Origin: JAPPHA01 sp963662815 | GTDB taxonomy: Bacteria > Pseudomonadota > Alphaproteobacteria > Rhodobacterales > Rhodobacteraceae | Length of the DNA: 64,000 nt | Direction: 5' to 3' | Assembly: GCA_963662815.2 (NCBI GenBank) | Contig: CAXXWA010000037.1 | Location: forward strand, 1 to 64,000 | Part shown: positions 54,212 to 63,077 of the stretch, one piece after another | How the letters are laid out: each line of letters opens with the position of its first letter | Numbering within the stretch: position 1 is the stretch's first letter | Made by a program: the position numbers and the translations under genes | Notes under the pieces: model-generated | Told to the model about the DNA's origin: nothing | What the model saw: the letters and a program-made list of their open reading frames with translations, nothing else | Databases searched by the model: none

Positions 54212-55318
54212 ATGAAGATCACGCGCATTTCCGTGTTCCGGAAGGACTTGCCGCTCGCCAAGCCCTATTGGTTGTCGGGCGGCCGCCTGCGTTTCGATTC
54301 GCTCGATGCGACCTTTGTCAGGCTCGACACCGACTCCGGCGTGACGGGTTGGGGGGAGGGCACGCCGTGGGGCCATACCTACGTGCCCGCACACGGTTCG
54401 GGGATCAGGGCCGGAATTGCCACGATGGCGGGCAGGATTCTCGGTCAGGACCCGCGTCGACCGGGTCTCGTCGAACGCGAGATGGACCTCTGCCTTCCCG
54501 GTCACCTCTACGCGAAGTCTCCGATCGATATGGCCTGCTGGGACATCGCGGGTCAGTGCGCGGGCCTTCCGGTCGCCGATCTCATCGGCGGCCGCCATTC
54601 GGAGGGCACGCCCGTAACTTCGTCGGTTTCCACCGGAACCCCCGAAGAAATCTGCGCCGAGATCGACCGCTTCCGCAAGCGCGGCTACATGTCCCACTCG
54701 GTCAAGATCGGCGGTGACGCGGAACTGGACATTGCGCGCATCCGCGCGGTCGAGGCGGACAGGCAGCCTGGCGAGCGGTTTCTCTACGACGTGAACCGCG
54801 CATGGAGCAGGCGCCAGGCGCTGAAGGTCATGAACGCGGTCGCGGATCTCGGCATTGCCGTCGAGCAACCGTGCGAATCCCTCGACGACATCGCGGCAAT
54901 CCGGCCCATGACCACGCTCCCGGTGAGCGTGGACGAGTCGCTCGTGACGCTCCGAGACGCGATCCGGATCGCCCGGGACGGACTTGCTGAAGTCTTCGGC
55001 ATCAAGCTCAACCGCGTCGGCGGGCTGAGCAAGGCTTCGCGCATTCGCGACATTGCACTTGCCTACGGCCTGGACTGCTACGTGATGGCAACCGGCGGCA
55101 CCGCGCTCGCTGATCTCGAGGCAGCCCATCTGGCGCAAACGATTCCGGCCGCGCACAGGCTCGGCGTCTGGGCCTGTCAGGACATGATTACCGTCGACTT
55201 GGCGCCCGGACGCGGTCCCCGCTGCGAGAACGGCATGCTGACGGTGCCCGAGACGCCGGGGCTCGGGCTCGCACCCGACGAGGACGCGCTGGGCGCGCCT
55301 GCCGCAGTTTACGCATAG
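54212..55318 (+). CDS. Enolase-superfamily racemase/dehydratase (MR/MLE group)
   Basis: This 368-residue protein has a capping domain then a TIM barrel. Lysines sit where the general bases of the MLE/racemase group occur: SHSVKIGGD near residue 170 and FGIKLNRVGGL near 268. The metal ligands are in FLYDVNRAW (Asp), GIAVEQPCES (Glu) and LPVSVDESL (Asp). The layout recalls HpbD, the 4-hydroxyproline betaine 2-epimerase, and the cis-3-hydroxyproline dehydratases. A strong GAGGAG site precedes the ATG. A 95-bp gap, not coding in a recognisable way, separates it from the dehydrogenase. Exact reaction is open. Confidence 0.85.
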   Translation: MKITRISVFRKDLPLAKPYWLSGGRLRFDSLDATFVRLDTDSGVTGWGEGTPWGHTYVPAHGSGIRAGIATMAGRILGQDPRRPGLVEREMDLCLPGHLYAKSPIDMACWDIAGQCAGLPVADLIGGRHSEGTPVTSSVSTGTPEEICAEIDRFRKRGYMSHSVKIGGDAELDIARIRAVEADRQPGERFLYDVNRAWSRRQALKVMNAVADLGIAVEQPCESLDDIAAIRPMTTLPVSVDESLVTLRDAIRIARDGLAEVFGIKLNRVGGLSKASRIRDIALAYGLDCYVMATGGTALADLEAAHLAQTIPAAHRLGVWACQDMITVDLAPGRGPRCENGMLTVPETPGLGLAPDEDALGAPAAVYA

Positions 55319-55327
55319 GCGCCGACG

Positions 55328-56638
55328 ATGAAGAGGGTCCGGAACCAGGATGAATGGGTCGCGCGGGCACGCAAGGTGCTTCCAGCCGGCGGATTCGGAA
55401 ACTTCGAACATGGCGTATTCATCCGGGACGGCCGGGGGTCCCGTGTCCGCGACGAGGACGGAAACGAGTACATAGATTATCTTCTCGGTTCCGGACCGAT
55501 GATTCTCGGGCATGGCCATCCGGAAGTCCTGGATGCAATTCTCGGGCAACTCCCGCGCGGAACCACCTTCTTCGCCAACAATGCGGCGGGCGTGGAACTC
55601 GCTGAGGAGATTTGCCGCGCGGTTGCTTGCGCCGAACAGGTACGGTTCCTGTCCACCGGCGGCGAAGCCGACATGTACGCTATGCGGCTCGCGCGCGCCG
55701 CGACCGGACGCGAACTGATCCTGAAGTTCGAGGGCGGCTACCACGGCATGTCGGCCGAGGCGCAGATGAGCCTTGCTCCGGCCGCACCGGCGAATTTCCC
55801 CCGCGCGGTTCCCGACAGCGCCGGGATACCGGCGAGCGTGAGAGACGGAGTCCTTGTCGCGCCGTTCAACGACCCGGAATTCCTCCGCTCACTGTTCGCG
55901 GAACGCGGCCGAGAAATTGCCGGGGCGATCGTCGAGCCCGTTCAGCGCGTCATTCCACCCGAACCCGGATTTCTCGAATCCCTCCGGGAGTGCTGCAACC
56001 GCAACGGAAGCGTCCTCATCTTCGACGAAATCGTGACCGGATTCCGCCTCGCCTACGGCGGCGCGCAGGAGCGCTACGGCGTCATTCCCGACGTCTGCAC
56101 TCTCGGAAAGATCATCGGCGGCGGCTTCCCGCTCGCGGCGATCGCGGGGCGCGCGGACACAATGGCGCACTTCGACCGGGACCGTGCGGGAGCAGAGGGA
56201 TTCCTCATGCAGGTCGGCACGCTGTCCGGCAACCCCGTCGCCGCAGTAGCGGGTCTCAAGACGCTCGAGATCCTGAGGCGGAAGAGCGCATATCACGCGC
56301 TTCGGAACAACGGTCGAAGGTTCATGGACGCGGCTGCGAAAGCCCTCGCTGCGACCGGTCGCGACCACCGCATCGTCGGCAGCGAGACGCTTTTCGAGGT
56401 CGTGTTCACGGATCGGGACGTCAGGAACTATCGAGACATGCGCGCTGCGGACGCCGCGACGGGGTGCCAGTTCCACGACGTTTTGCGTGCGAACGGCATT
56501 CTCAAAGCCTACGGCAAGACCTATGTCTCGCTTGCGCTCACGGAAGAGGACCTTGAAGAGACCTCCGGAATTGTCCGGAGGGCGGCAGGGGCGATCGATC
56601 CGAACACAGTGCGGGATCGGCCCGGCCGCGATGCGTGA
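55328..56638 (+). CDS. Class III aminotransferase (GSA aminomutase-like)
   Basis: This 436-residue PLP enzyme has YIDYLLGSGPMILGHGHPEV, FLSTGGEADMYAMRLARAAT, the aspartate region NGSVLIFDEIVTGFRLAYGG, and the PLP lysine in CTLGKIIGGGFPLAAIAGRA. It resembles glutamate-1-semialdehyde aminomutase-like aminotransferases. It starts 9 bp after the enolase-superfamily gene and closes the operon. It likely moves an amino group at a late step of the pathway. HemL itself is less likely given the context and a more divergent N-terminus. Confidence 0.88.
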   Translation: MKRVRNQDEWVARARKVLPAGGFGNFEHGVFIRDGRGSRVRDEDGNEYIDYLLGSGPMILGHGHPEVLDAILGQLPRGTTFFANNAAGVELAEEICRAVACAEQVRFLSTGGEADMYAMRLARAATGRELILKFEGGYHGMSAEAQMSLAPAAPANFPRAVPDSAGIPASVRDGVLVAPFNDPEFLRSLFAERGREIAGAIVEPVQRVIPPEPGFLESLRECCNRNGSVLIFDEIVTGFRLAYGGAQERYGVIPDVCTLGKIIGGGFPLAAIAGRADTMAHFDRDRAGAEGFLMQVGTLSGNPVAAVAGLKTLEILRRKSAYHALRNNGRRFMDAAAKALAATGRDHRIVGSETLFEVVFTDRDVRNYRDMRAADAATGCQFHDVLRANGILKAYGKTYVSLALTEEDLEETSGIVRRAAGAIDPNTVRDRPGRDA

Positions 56639-56843
56639 GTCCTGCCCGGGCAGCAGGCCCGACCGGGTTCAAGTCGGCTCCGGCCGCACCTTGCAGGCGG
56701 CACGGCGTGCGGACGCCCGGTTCACGCTTCAGTGAGCCGATATGCATGCGCGGGGCATTGCCAATGCTGAACGCTTAGCGGAAAGAAGTCCTGTCGCGCG
56801 GCGAGAACACCGCTCGCCAATGCGGCGCGTATCGAGGGGCGAC

Positions 56844-57425
56844 ATGCTCAGGACCCTATACGACAATACGCTAGCACTGGCACGCGGCCCGTACGCTCTC
56901 TGGGCATTGGCTGCCGTAAGCTTCGCGGAAAGCTCGGTATTCCCGATCCCCCCGGATGCGCTCCTGATTCCAATGGTGATCGCCGCACCCCGGCGCGCAT
57001 TCCTGTTCGCGGCCGTCTGCACCGGCGCAAGCGTCGCCGGCGGGGCGCTCGGATACCTCATCGGCGCCCAGCTCTTCGAGCGTATCGGCCGCCACATGCT
57101 CGAATTCTACGGGCTGCTCACCGACTTCGAGGAATTCGCCGGCAGCTTCAACGAGCACGGGCATCTGGCGGTTCTGATCGCGGGGCTGACGCCGTTTCCC
57201 TACAAGGTCGTCACGATTGCATCCGGCGCTACAGGACTGCCGCTCGCAGGCTTTCTTGCCTGGTCGCTCATTGCGCGCGGGATACGGTTTTTCGCGGTCG
57301 CGGCGCTGCTTCGGGTTTTCGGCGAACCAATCCGCCGATTCGTGGAAAGACGGCTCGGGCTCGTTTTCGGCCTGTTCCTGGCGCTGCTTGCCGGCGGCCT
57401 TGTTGCCGCGGGATGGATGGGATGA
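56844..57425 (+). CDS. DedA/YqaA-family inner-membrane protein
   Basis: This 193-residue protein has several membrane segments: ALWALAAVSFAESSVFPIPP, FLFAAVCTGASVAGGALGYL and FGLFLALLAGGLVAAGWMG. The DedA motif NEHGHLAVLIAGLTPFPYKV is also present. DedA proteins handle lipid carriers or membrane homeostasis. ATG 56844 follows a GAGGGG site; an ATG at 56742 would add a charged unrelated leader. The stop overlaps the dsbB start (ATGA), an adjacency common in alphaproteobacteria. Confidence 0.85.
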   Translation: MLRTLYDNTLALARGPYALWALAAVSFAESSVFPIPPDALLIPMVIAAPRRAFLFAAVCTGASVAGGALGYLIGAQLFERIGRHMLEFYGLLTDFEEFAGSFNEHGHLAVLIAGLTPFPYKVVTIASGATGLPLAGFLAWSLIARGIRFFAVAALLRVFGEPIRRFVERRLGLVFGLFLALLAGGLVAAGWMG

Positions 57426-57895
57426 CGCGGAACAGGTTGATACTTGCAGCGGCGTGCCTGTCGTTTGCGCTCCTTGCCGCCGCGTTCGCATTCGAACACA
57501 TCGGCGGGCTCAGGCCCTGCAAGCTTTGCATCTGGCAACGCTGGCCGCACGCAGTGGCGGTTCTCGCCGGAATTGCCGCGCTTGCAGTTCGGCGGAAGTC
57601 GCTGCTTGCCGCTGCCGGTGGTTGCGCGGTTCTCGCGGGAGCCATGGTGGGCGCCTATCACGTCGGCGTCGAACTCCACTTGTGGCAGGGACCTGACGGA
57701 TGCACCGCGCCGGCTGCCGCCGACCTGCCTGTCGAGGACCTCCTCGAACAGATACTCTCGACGCCCGTCGTCCGGTGCGACGACATCGCGTGGTCTCTTG
57801 GCGGCCTGAGCATGGCCGGATGGAACGCTCTCGTATCGGCGGCGGGCTCTCTGCTCTGGTTCCGGGCCGCGCTTGCGTCCTCCCGCCGGGGCTGA
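57422..57895 (+). CDS. dsbB: Disulfide bond formation protein B
   Basis: This 157-residue inner-membrane protein has four hydrophobic helices (LILAAACLSFALLAAAFAFE and AVLAGIAALAVRRKSLLAAA). The first periplasmic cysteine pair is in PCKLCIWQRWPH and the second pair is about 40 residues apart, in DGCTAP and VVRCDDIAWSLGG. It re-oxidises DsbA using quinone. It is coupled to the DedA gene and converges with an HNH gene 28 bp away. An ATG at 57413 is an alternative start. Confidence 0.9.
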   Translation: MTRNRLILAAACLSFALLAAAFAFEHIGGLRPCKLCIWQRWPHAVAVLAGIAALAVRRKSLLAAAGGCAVLAGAMVGAYHVGVELHLWQGPDGCTAPAAADLPVEDLLEQILSTPVVRCDDIAWSLGGLSMAGWNALVSAAGSLLWFRAALASSRRG

Positions 57896-57923
57896 TGTCC
57901 GGCGGCCGCAGCCGCCGGATCGG

Positions 57924-58508
57924 TCATTCTTCGAGTTCCGCGTCCCAGTAAAGGAAGTCCATCCAGCTCTGATGCAGGTAGTTGGGAGGGAACTTGCGCC
58001 CCGCATTCAGCAGTTCGTCCGGCGTCGGCTGGCGCGGTTTCCGGCGGAGCCGCATTCGCGCCTCCGCGAGGGTGCGGGACCCTTTCCGCAGGTTGCACGC
58101 AGCGCAGGCCGCCACGACATTGCTCCAGGTGGTTTTCCCGCCGTGCGACCGCGGAACGACATGATCGAACGTCATTCGGCCGCGGGACCCGCAATACTGG
58201 CAGACGAACTCGTCGCGCAAAAACAGGTTGAAACGGGTGAACGCCGTTTCCCTGACAGGCCGGACGAAATCCCTGAGGACGACTACCGACGGAATCCGGA
58301 TCTCCACGGACGGTGACCGCACCGTGCGGTCATACTCCGCAAGGATATTGACGCGGTCGAGGTAGATGGCCTTGATGGCGTGCTGCCAGCTCCAGAGCGA
58401 CAGCGGGAAATACGACAGCGGCCGAAAATCCGCGTTCAACACGAGCGCGGGGCAATCGCGGGGGTTCGCGCCGTTGCGGGCGAATTCCGTTGAAAACTCG
58501 GTGTTCAT
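57924..58508 (-). CDS. HNH endonuclease
   Basis: This 194-residue protein has the HNH metal site FVCQYCGSRGRMTFDHVVPR, SHGGKTTWSNVVAACAACNL and RKGSRT (two CxxC pairs, catalytic DHV). The conserved N-terminal segment of these orphan HNH proteins, PALVLNADFRPLSYFPLSLW, is present. ATG 58508 is chosen because upstream in-frame residues from 58664 do not look conserved. The role is unknown; these are common single-copy genes in alphaproteobacteria rather than selfish elements. No adjacent methyltransferase or intron is seen. Confidence 0.88.
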   Translation of the reverse strand: MNTEFSTEFARNGANPRDCPALVLNADFRPLSYFPLSLWSWQHAIKAIYLDRVNILAEYDRTVRSPSVEIRIPSVVVLRDFVRPVRETAFTRFNLFLRDEFVCQYCGSRGRMTFDHVVPRSHGGKTTWSNVVAACAACNLRKGSRTLAEARMRLRRKPRQPTPDELLNAGRKFPPNYLHQSWMDFLYWDAELEE

Positions 58509-59379
58509 CTCGTGCCCCGGTTCGTCGAAGGCGCTTCCGGCCCGATCGACAACCGGTTCCGGCAGCGCCTTTTCGTCGCGCGGACTATATCCGCTTTCCG
58601 GCGCGGAGCAAGGATCAGCCGGCAGCTTTGCATCGCTGCAACACATTGGACAGGAACGTGTCATTTTCGTGACAGATGCCGAAATTGCTGCGTCAATCCT
58701 TCGTCGGCCGAGCGGAACCGGGATGAATTCCTACGGAGGTCGGCTAGGCACCGGTGCGTCCCGGGCGATTCTGCTGCCTGTATGCAGGCGAACGGCAGCC
58801 GCCCAATTCGTCGGCCGGCAGCGTGACACCGCGGCCGTCCATCTCCCGCCGGCTGCCAGTCAGGGCGGTGCCGAATCAATCCATCGAGCGCGATCATGGC
58901 CGAACCCCACCGCACCGAATCCTGCGCGGTGCAGACAAGAAGCCTTTCTGGTTCTCGCCGGCGTCGAGAGCGGCCACGAGTATATTGCCAATTTCATCGG
59001 GCCACTCGCTTGATGCCGGCATTTGAGCGTCGCCGTCCGGATGGGGCCGGTACGGCTCGAACGGTCGGCCGTGCATGCGTTGCCGGCCGATTCCTGAGCG
59101 ATGCCGGTTTTTCCGGTAGGTTCAAACACCGCCAAGGTTGCCGCAGCCGACCGGATGAGGAAAAACTGGACATGCAGGCCTCGAATCGAGCGTCCGAGAG
59201 CCGGAAGATGCCGCAAGGCCGCGCTCCGCATTTCTGGCCATCGCTGTCCTGAACCGATACACCAAAGCCTGCGCCAATTGCGGAAACCGGCTTTCGCCAC
59301 GATCCGGCGCCAGCGCGCAAGTCGGGCAAGAGGCTGATGACCGCCTCTCCGGAACTGTCGAAACTTGCAGGGAACTCCC
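58509..59379. other. Gene-free stretch with one palindrome
   Basis: About 870 bp between divergent HNH and VOC genes. Open frames occur on both strands but have no family resemblance. TGTCA-N6-TGACA at 58659-58674 is a perfect short inverted repeat about 150 bp upstream of the HNH start, possibly an operator. No RNA gene recognised. Confidence 0.4.
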
Positions 59380-59805
59380 ATGACCGGCCCACCGACACCC
59401 AGAGAAATTCTCGAGACCGCGGTCTACGCAAATGATCTCGACGCCATGGAACGGTTCTACGCCGGGTTTCTCGGCATGGAGAAAATCACGAGGGTGGAGG
59501 ACCGGCACGTTTTCTTCAGATGCGGCCGCACGGTGCTCCTCGTGTTCAATCCGGAAGCCACCCGGCGTCCATCGCGCAATCCGGAACTCCCGGTTCCGGT
59601 GCATGGATCGGACGGCCAGGGCCACGTTTGCTTCTCGGCGACGCCGGCCGAACTCGATTCGCTCCGCGAGTGCTTCGAGTCCCGGGGAGTTCCGGTGGAG
59701 GCGGACTTTTCCTGGCCCGGGGGCAGCCGGTCCATCTATGTCCGCGACCCCGCGGGAAACTCGGTGGAGTTCGCCGAGCGGCGCCTGTGGTTCGGAGATG
59801 AATGA
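59380..59805 (+). CDS. VOC-family (glyoxalase-like) protein
   Basis: This 141-residue protein has the beta-alpha-beta-beta-beta halves of the vicinal oxygen chelate fold: ILETAVYANDLDAMERFYAG, FLGMEKITRVEDRH, GQGHVCFSATPAELDSLREC and YVRDPAGNSVEFAERRLW. The C-terminal Glu of the metal site is present (VEFAE), and a His is in GQGHVCF. The first position, often His, is Ala. The N-terminal ATG follows CAGGGAA. It may be a dioxygenase or lyase on a small molecule; the substrate is not inferable. It stands alone, convergent with an esterase. Confidence 0.85.
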   Translation: MTGPPTPREILETAVYANDLDAMERFYAGFLGMEKITRVEDRHVFFRCGRTVLLVFNPEATRRPSRNPELPVPVHGSDGQGHVCFSATPAELDSLRECFESRGVPVEADFSWPGGSRSIYVRDPAGNSVEFAERRLWFGDE

Positions 59806-59819
59806 ACCCAGACGCCGCG

Positions 59820-60485
59820 TCAGCTGCGCGCGAGCAGGCGCGACTCGAGAAATTCCGTTGCGGCTGCCAATCCGTCCGGAGCGATGCCATGGCCCGTCGC
59901 ATGCGAAGTATGCGTTCGGACATCGAACCCGTCGGCGACCAGGTGACGTTCCGCCTCAGCCATGCAGTCGTAGGGAACGACCGGATCCGCATCGCCGTGG
60001 ACGAGCAGGACGGGAGGTCGGGACACCACCGGGTCATCCCTGTCGCCGTAGACGAGCAGCCGGCCCGAAATTCCGATCAGCGCCGCGACCGGCTGACTGC
60101 GCCGCGGCGCCACATGCAGGCCCATCATGGCGCCCTGCGAGAACCCGAGAATCGCCGTATCCGAGATCGCCAGGCCTTCGGCGTCAAGGGTCTGATCGAG
60201 CCATTCGTCCAGCACAGCGAAAGCCGTCTTCGCCTCGGCCCGGGCATCTTCCTCCCGGGAGCCGTCAATCCAGGGAATCGGAAACCACTCGCGGCCAAGG
60301 GGATTGCCCGAACAAGGCCGATGCGCGTCGGGCGCAATGAACGCGGTATCGGGCAGATTGCCGACAAGCGGTTCCGCGAGGGGAATGAGGTCCCTTCCGT
60401 CCGCGCCGTAGCCGTGCAGGAGAACGACGATCCGTCTTGCACGGCCGAGAGGCGGACCCGCGCGCTCGCTTCTCAGTCCGCTCAT
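59820..60485 (-). CDS. Phospholipase/carboxylesterase (alpha/beta hydrolase)
   Basis: This 221-residue hydrolase has RRIVVLLHGYGADGRDLIPL (oxyanion), the nucleophile elbow ILGFSQGAMMGLHVA (Ser), catalytic Asp in LLVHGDADPVVPYD and His in HATGHGIAPDGL. It belongs to the YpfH/Abhydrolase_2 carboxylesterases. The start overlaps the AlkA stop by four bases (ATGA). It is the last gene of a minus-strand run with alkA and cobK, and converges with the VOC gene 14 bp away. Confidence 0.92.
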   Translation of the reverse strand: MSGLRSERAGPPLGRARRIVVLLHGYGADGRDLIPLAEPLVGNLPDTAFIAPDAHRPCSGNPLGREWFPIPWIDGSREEDARAEAKTAFAVLDEWLDQTLDAEGLAISDTAILGFSQGAMMGLHVAPRRSQPVAALIGISGRLLVYGDRDDPVVSRPPVLLVHGDADPVVPYDCMAEAERHLVADGFDVRTHTSHATGHGIAPDGLAAATEFLESRLLARS

Positions 60486-61117
60486 GCGCGAATCCCTTCC
60501 CTGTCCTTCGCCAGCCTGTAGTAGGACCACAGGATCCGCGCCGCGACGGCGCGCCACGGCGACCATCGCCTCGCCTGCTCGGCGAGCTGCCGCTCGGTCG
60601 GGCGATCCGGCATGCCGAAAAGGAGCCGTGTCGCTTCCCTGAGCGCAAGATCGCCTGCAGCGAACACGTCGGCGCGCCCGAGCGCAAACATGGCGTAGAT
60701 CTCCGCCGTCCAGCGACCGATTCCGGCGATCCGGGTCAGTTCCCGGACCACCTCCTCGTCGGGGACGGCGCGCAGAGCCTCGAAATCCGTGCCGCTGTCG
60801 GCAAGCGCACGAACATATCTGACCTTTTGCTTCGAAAGGCCGCAACCGCGCAGTTCCGCATCGTCCGCGCTGCAGATCGCAGGCGATTCGGTCAGGCCGG
60901 AAGACTCCATCCGATTCCAGATGCTGTCGGCGGCGGCAACCGAGAGCTGCTGGCTGACGATCGCGCCGAGCAGCGCACGAAACCCCTCTTCGCGACGGCG
61001 GAGCGGCGGCAGCCCGGTCAGGTCGAGGGCATGAGCAAACCGTTCTTCCCGTGCAGCCAGCCAGGCCGAACCCTCCTCGATGCAGGCCTCCGTCTCGATT
61101 GTCCGCATCACGCTCAT
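60482..61117 (-). CDS. DNA-3-methyladenine glycosylase II (AlkA-like)
   Basis: This 211-residue HhH-GPD protein has GFRALLGAIVSQQLSVAAAD, the helix-hairpin-helix ELTRIAGIGRWTAEIYAMF, and the catalytic Asp in DVFAAGDLALREATRLLFGM. It removes alkylated purines in base excision repair. ATG 61117 overlaps the cobK stop by four bases. The placement between cobK and the esterase gene is odd for a repair gene and implies co-transcription with cobalamin synthesis genes. It is a shorter single-domain AlkA without the N-terminal Ada-like regulatory part. Confidence 0.92.
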   Translation of the reverse strand: MSVMRTIETEACIEEGSAWLAAREERFAHALDLTGLPPLRRREEGFRALLGAIVSQQLSVAAADSIWNRMESSGLTESPAICSADDAELRGCGLSKQKVRYVRALADSGTDFEALRAVPDEEVVRELTRIAGIGRWTAEIYAMFALGRADVFAAGDLALREATRLLFGMPDRPTERQLAEQARRWSPWRAVAARILWSYYRLAKDREGIRA

Positions 61118-61932
61118 CCCTGTCTCCCGCTGGCGTGCAGATTCGCGGCCGCAGCCGTCCGGAGCCAATCCATACAGTCATCGACGGTTTCGACAACACT
61201 GCATTCCGGAAGGGGAGGTCGCCGCAGGACCGCTAACGGAATCCCGAGGATCCGGGCAGCGTCGAGCTTGCTCCGCGCGGCATCGCCGCCAGCGTTCTTG
61301 ATCACGAGCCAGTCGATGCGTTCGCGGCGAAGCAGTGCAATCTCGTCGTCCACGGGAAATGGCGGCCGCCCGACCAGGAATTCTCCGTTCGGCCCCGGGA
61401 AGTCCGCGTGCGGCGGCTCGATCACACGGCAAAGAAGCCGGCATTCCGGCAGCGCGGCGACAATGTCGGCTAGTCCCTGGCGCCCGGTGGCAAGAAAGAC
61501 CCGTGATCCCGGCGGAACCAGGCAGGCGAGTTCCGAGAAACGCCGGACTTCGTGCCAGCTGTCATCCGGCTCCGCCGACCACGCCGGACGCCGCAACACC
61601 ACATGTCCGCACCCGAACTGCCGCGCCACATTGGCCGCGGTCTCCGTGATTCGCGCCGCGAACGGATGAGTCGCGTCGATGACGACATCGATGCCGTGTT
61701 CAGCGAGATGGGAGCGGAGGCCGTCCTCGCCTCCAAATCCGCCGACGCGCGCGGGAACGCCGTCAGGAAGACGCGGCGACCGCGTCCTTCCGGCAAGCGA
61801 CAGCGTGAGCGCATACCCGGACACCCCTGCGATGCGTCCGGACAGTTCACGCGCCTCCGCAGTACCGCCGAGCAGGAGAACGCGAAGTTCCGAACAGTCG
61901 GCATCGCGGGTGTGCCGGCGTTCAAACGGCAT
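61114..61932 (-). CDS. cobK: Precorrin-6A reductase
   Basis: This 272-residue protein reads LRVLLLGGTAEARELSGRIA, LAGRTRSPRLPDGVPARVGG FGG, HGIDVVIDATHPFAARITET, VFLATGRQGL and DWLVIKNAGGDAARSKLDAA. These are CobK/CbiJ signatures, including the T-H-P-F-A-A motif. It reduces precorrin-6A in aerobic cobalamin synthesis. The ATG overlaps the end of cbiD by 11 bp and the stop overlaps alkA (ATGA), so it is mid-operon. Confidence 0.93.
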   Translation of the reverse strand: MPFERRHTRDADCSELRVLLLGGTAEARELSGRIAGVSGYALTLSLAGRTRSPRLPDGVPARVGGFGGEDGLRSHLAEHGIDVVIDATHPFAARITETAANVARQFGCGHVVLRRPAWSAEPDDSWHEVRRFSELACLVPPGSRVFLATGRQGLADIVAALPECRLLCRVIEPPHADFPGPNGEFLVGRPPFPVDDEIALLRRERIDWLVIKNAGGDAARSKLDAARILGIPLAVLRRPPLPECSVVETVDDCMDWLRTAAAANLHASGRQG

Positions 61933-62981
61933 GACCCAGAACGTTTCCGGCGCGGTCGATTGTCATGACGTCCACGCGCGCGACGCATCCTTCGAGCCGT
62001 GACCTGACCTGGTCCCGCGCGTCGGCGGCAATGGCCGCGGCGAGGGCCGGCCCTGCCCTTTCCACCGCCTCCAGCACCGTGTTCGCGTCGGCCACGTCCG
62101 GAAGGCCGAGCCCCCGCCGCCCGGAGGTTGAGCCGCCTGAAGTCAACCTGCGAGCGCGCGGAGTGCAGGTCGGACGCACCTTGCGCGAGCTTGGTGATCT
62201 TGCCGACGCCGCCGCCGATCGTCAGCCAGGGAACAGGATGTTTCGCCAAGTACTTGAGCATGCCGCCCGCAAAGTCGCCCATGTCGAGCATGGCGTGGTC
62301 CGGCATCGTGTAATGCGCCTGCACGACCTTTTCGGATGTCTGGCCCGTGCATCCGGCCACATGCTCGAGCCCGTCGGCGCGCGCGACATCGATGCCGCGG
62401 TGAATCGACGCGATCCAGGCCGCGCAGGAATACGGGCGAACGATTCCGGTCGTGCCGAGAATCGAGATCCCGCCGACGATGCCGAGGCGGGGATTCCAGG
62501 TCTTCTCGGCAAGTTTCCGCCCGCCCGGCACCGAGACCGTCACGCAGACGTCGGCACCTCGGCCAAATCGGACGGCTTCGCGCCCGATGGACTCGGAAAT
62601 CATTTTCCGGGGAACCGGATTGATCGCCGGTTCGCCCGGCGCCAGAGGCAAACCGGGCCTGGTAACCGTTCCGACGCCGTCCCCCGCAACAAACGTTATT
62701 CCGCCTGAACCTGCCTCCTCGACCCGCGCAATGATGAGGGCGCCGTGCGTCACGTCGGGATCGTCACCGGCGTCCTTGACGACGCCAGCCTCTGCCCATC
62801 CGTCGCCGCGCGCCTGCCGGGCCAACGCGAACTCGGGAATTTCGCCGCCCGGCAGCGCGATCCGGGCCAGGTCCGGGAACACACCGCTCCAGAGCGCGCG
62901 GGCGGCCGCGCCGGCGGCGGCAGCGGCGCAGGCTCCCGTGGTCCAGCCGCGCCGCAGTTCCCCTTTCGGCTTTCTCGTCAT
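61922..62981 (-). CDS. cbiD: Cobalt-precorrin-5B C1-methyltransferase, frameshifted
   Basis: The translation from 62981 reads GELRRGWTTGACAAAAAGAA, FVAGDGVGTVTRPGLPLAPG, EPAINPVPRKMI, GGISILGTTGIVRPYSCAAW and IGGGVGKITKLAQGASDLHS, which is CbiD. After SQVDFRRLNLRAAG the frame is lost. The conserved end (GLPDVADANTVLEAVERAG to GNVLGHAV) continues in another frame to 61922. One extra base in the five-C run at 62111-62115 (plus strand) explains it. Because operon and neighbours look functional, an assembly error is as likely as a mutation. Finding CbiD beside CobK is common in alphaproteobacteria. Confidence 0.85.
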
Positions 62982-63077
62982 CCGCCTGTATATAGGCTCC
63001 AAAGCCGGCATCGCCAAATCCGCAATCCTGATCGCCACAAACTTGGAAGTCCCCGGCATGTCTGCAATAACGGCAAC

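Noticed and set aside
62982..63077. Cobalamin riboswitch between cbiD and cobA
   Set aside because: The 96-bp gap is too short and lacks the B12-box.
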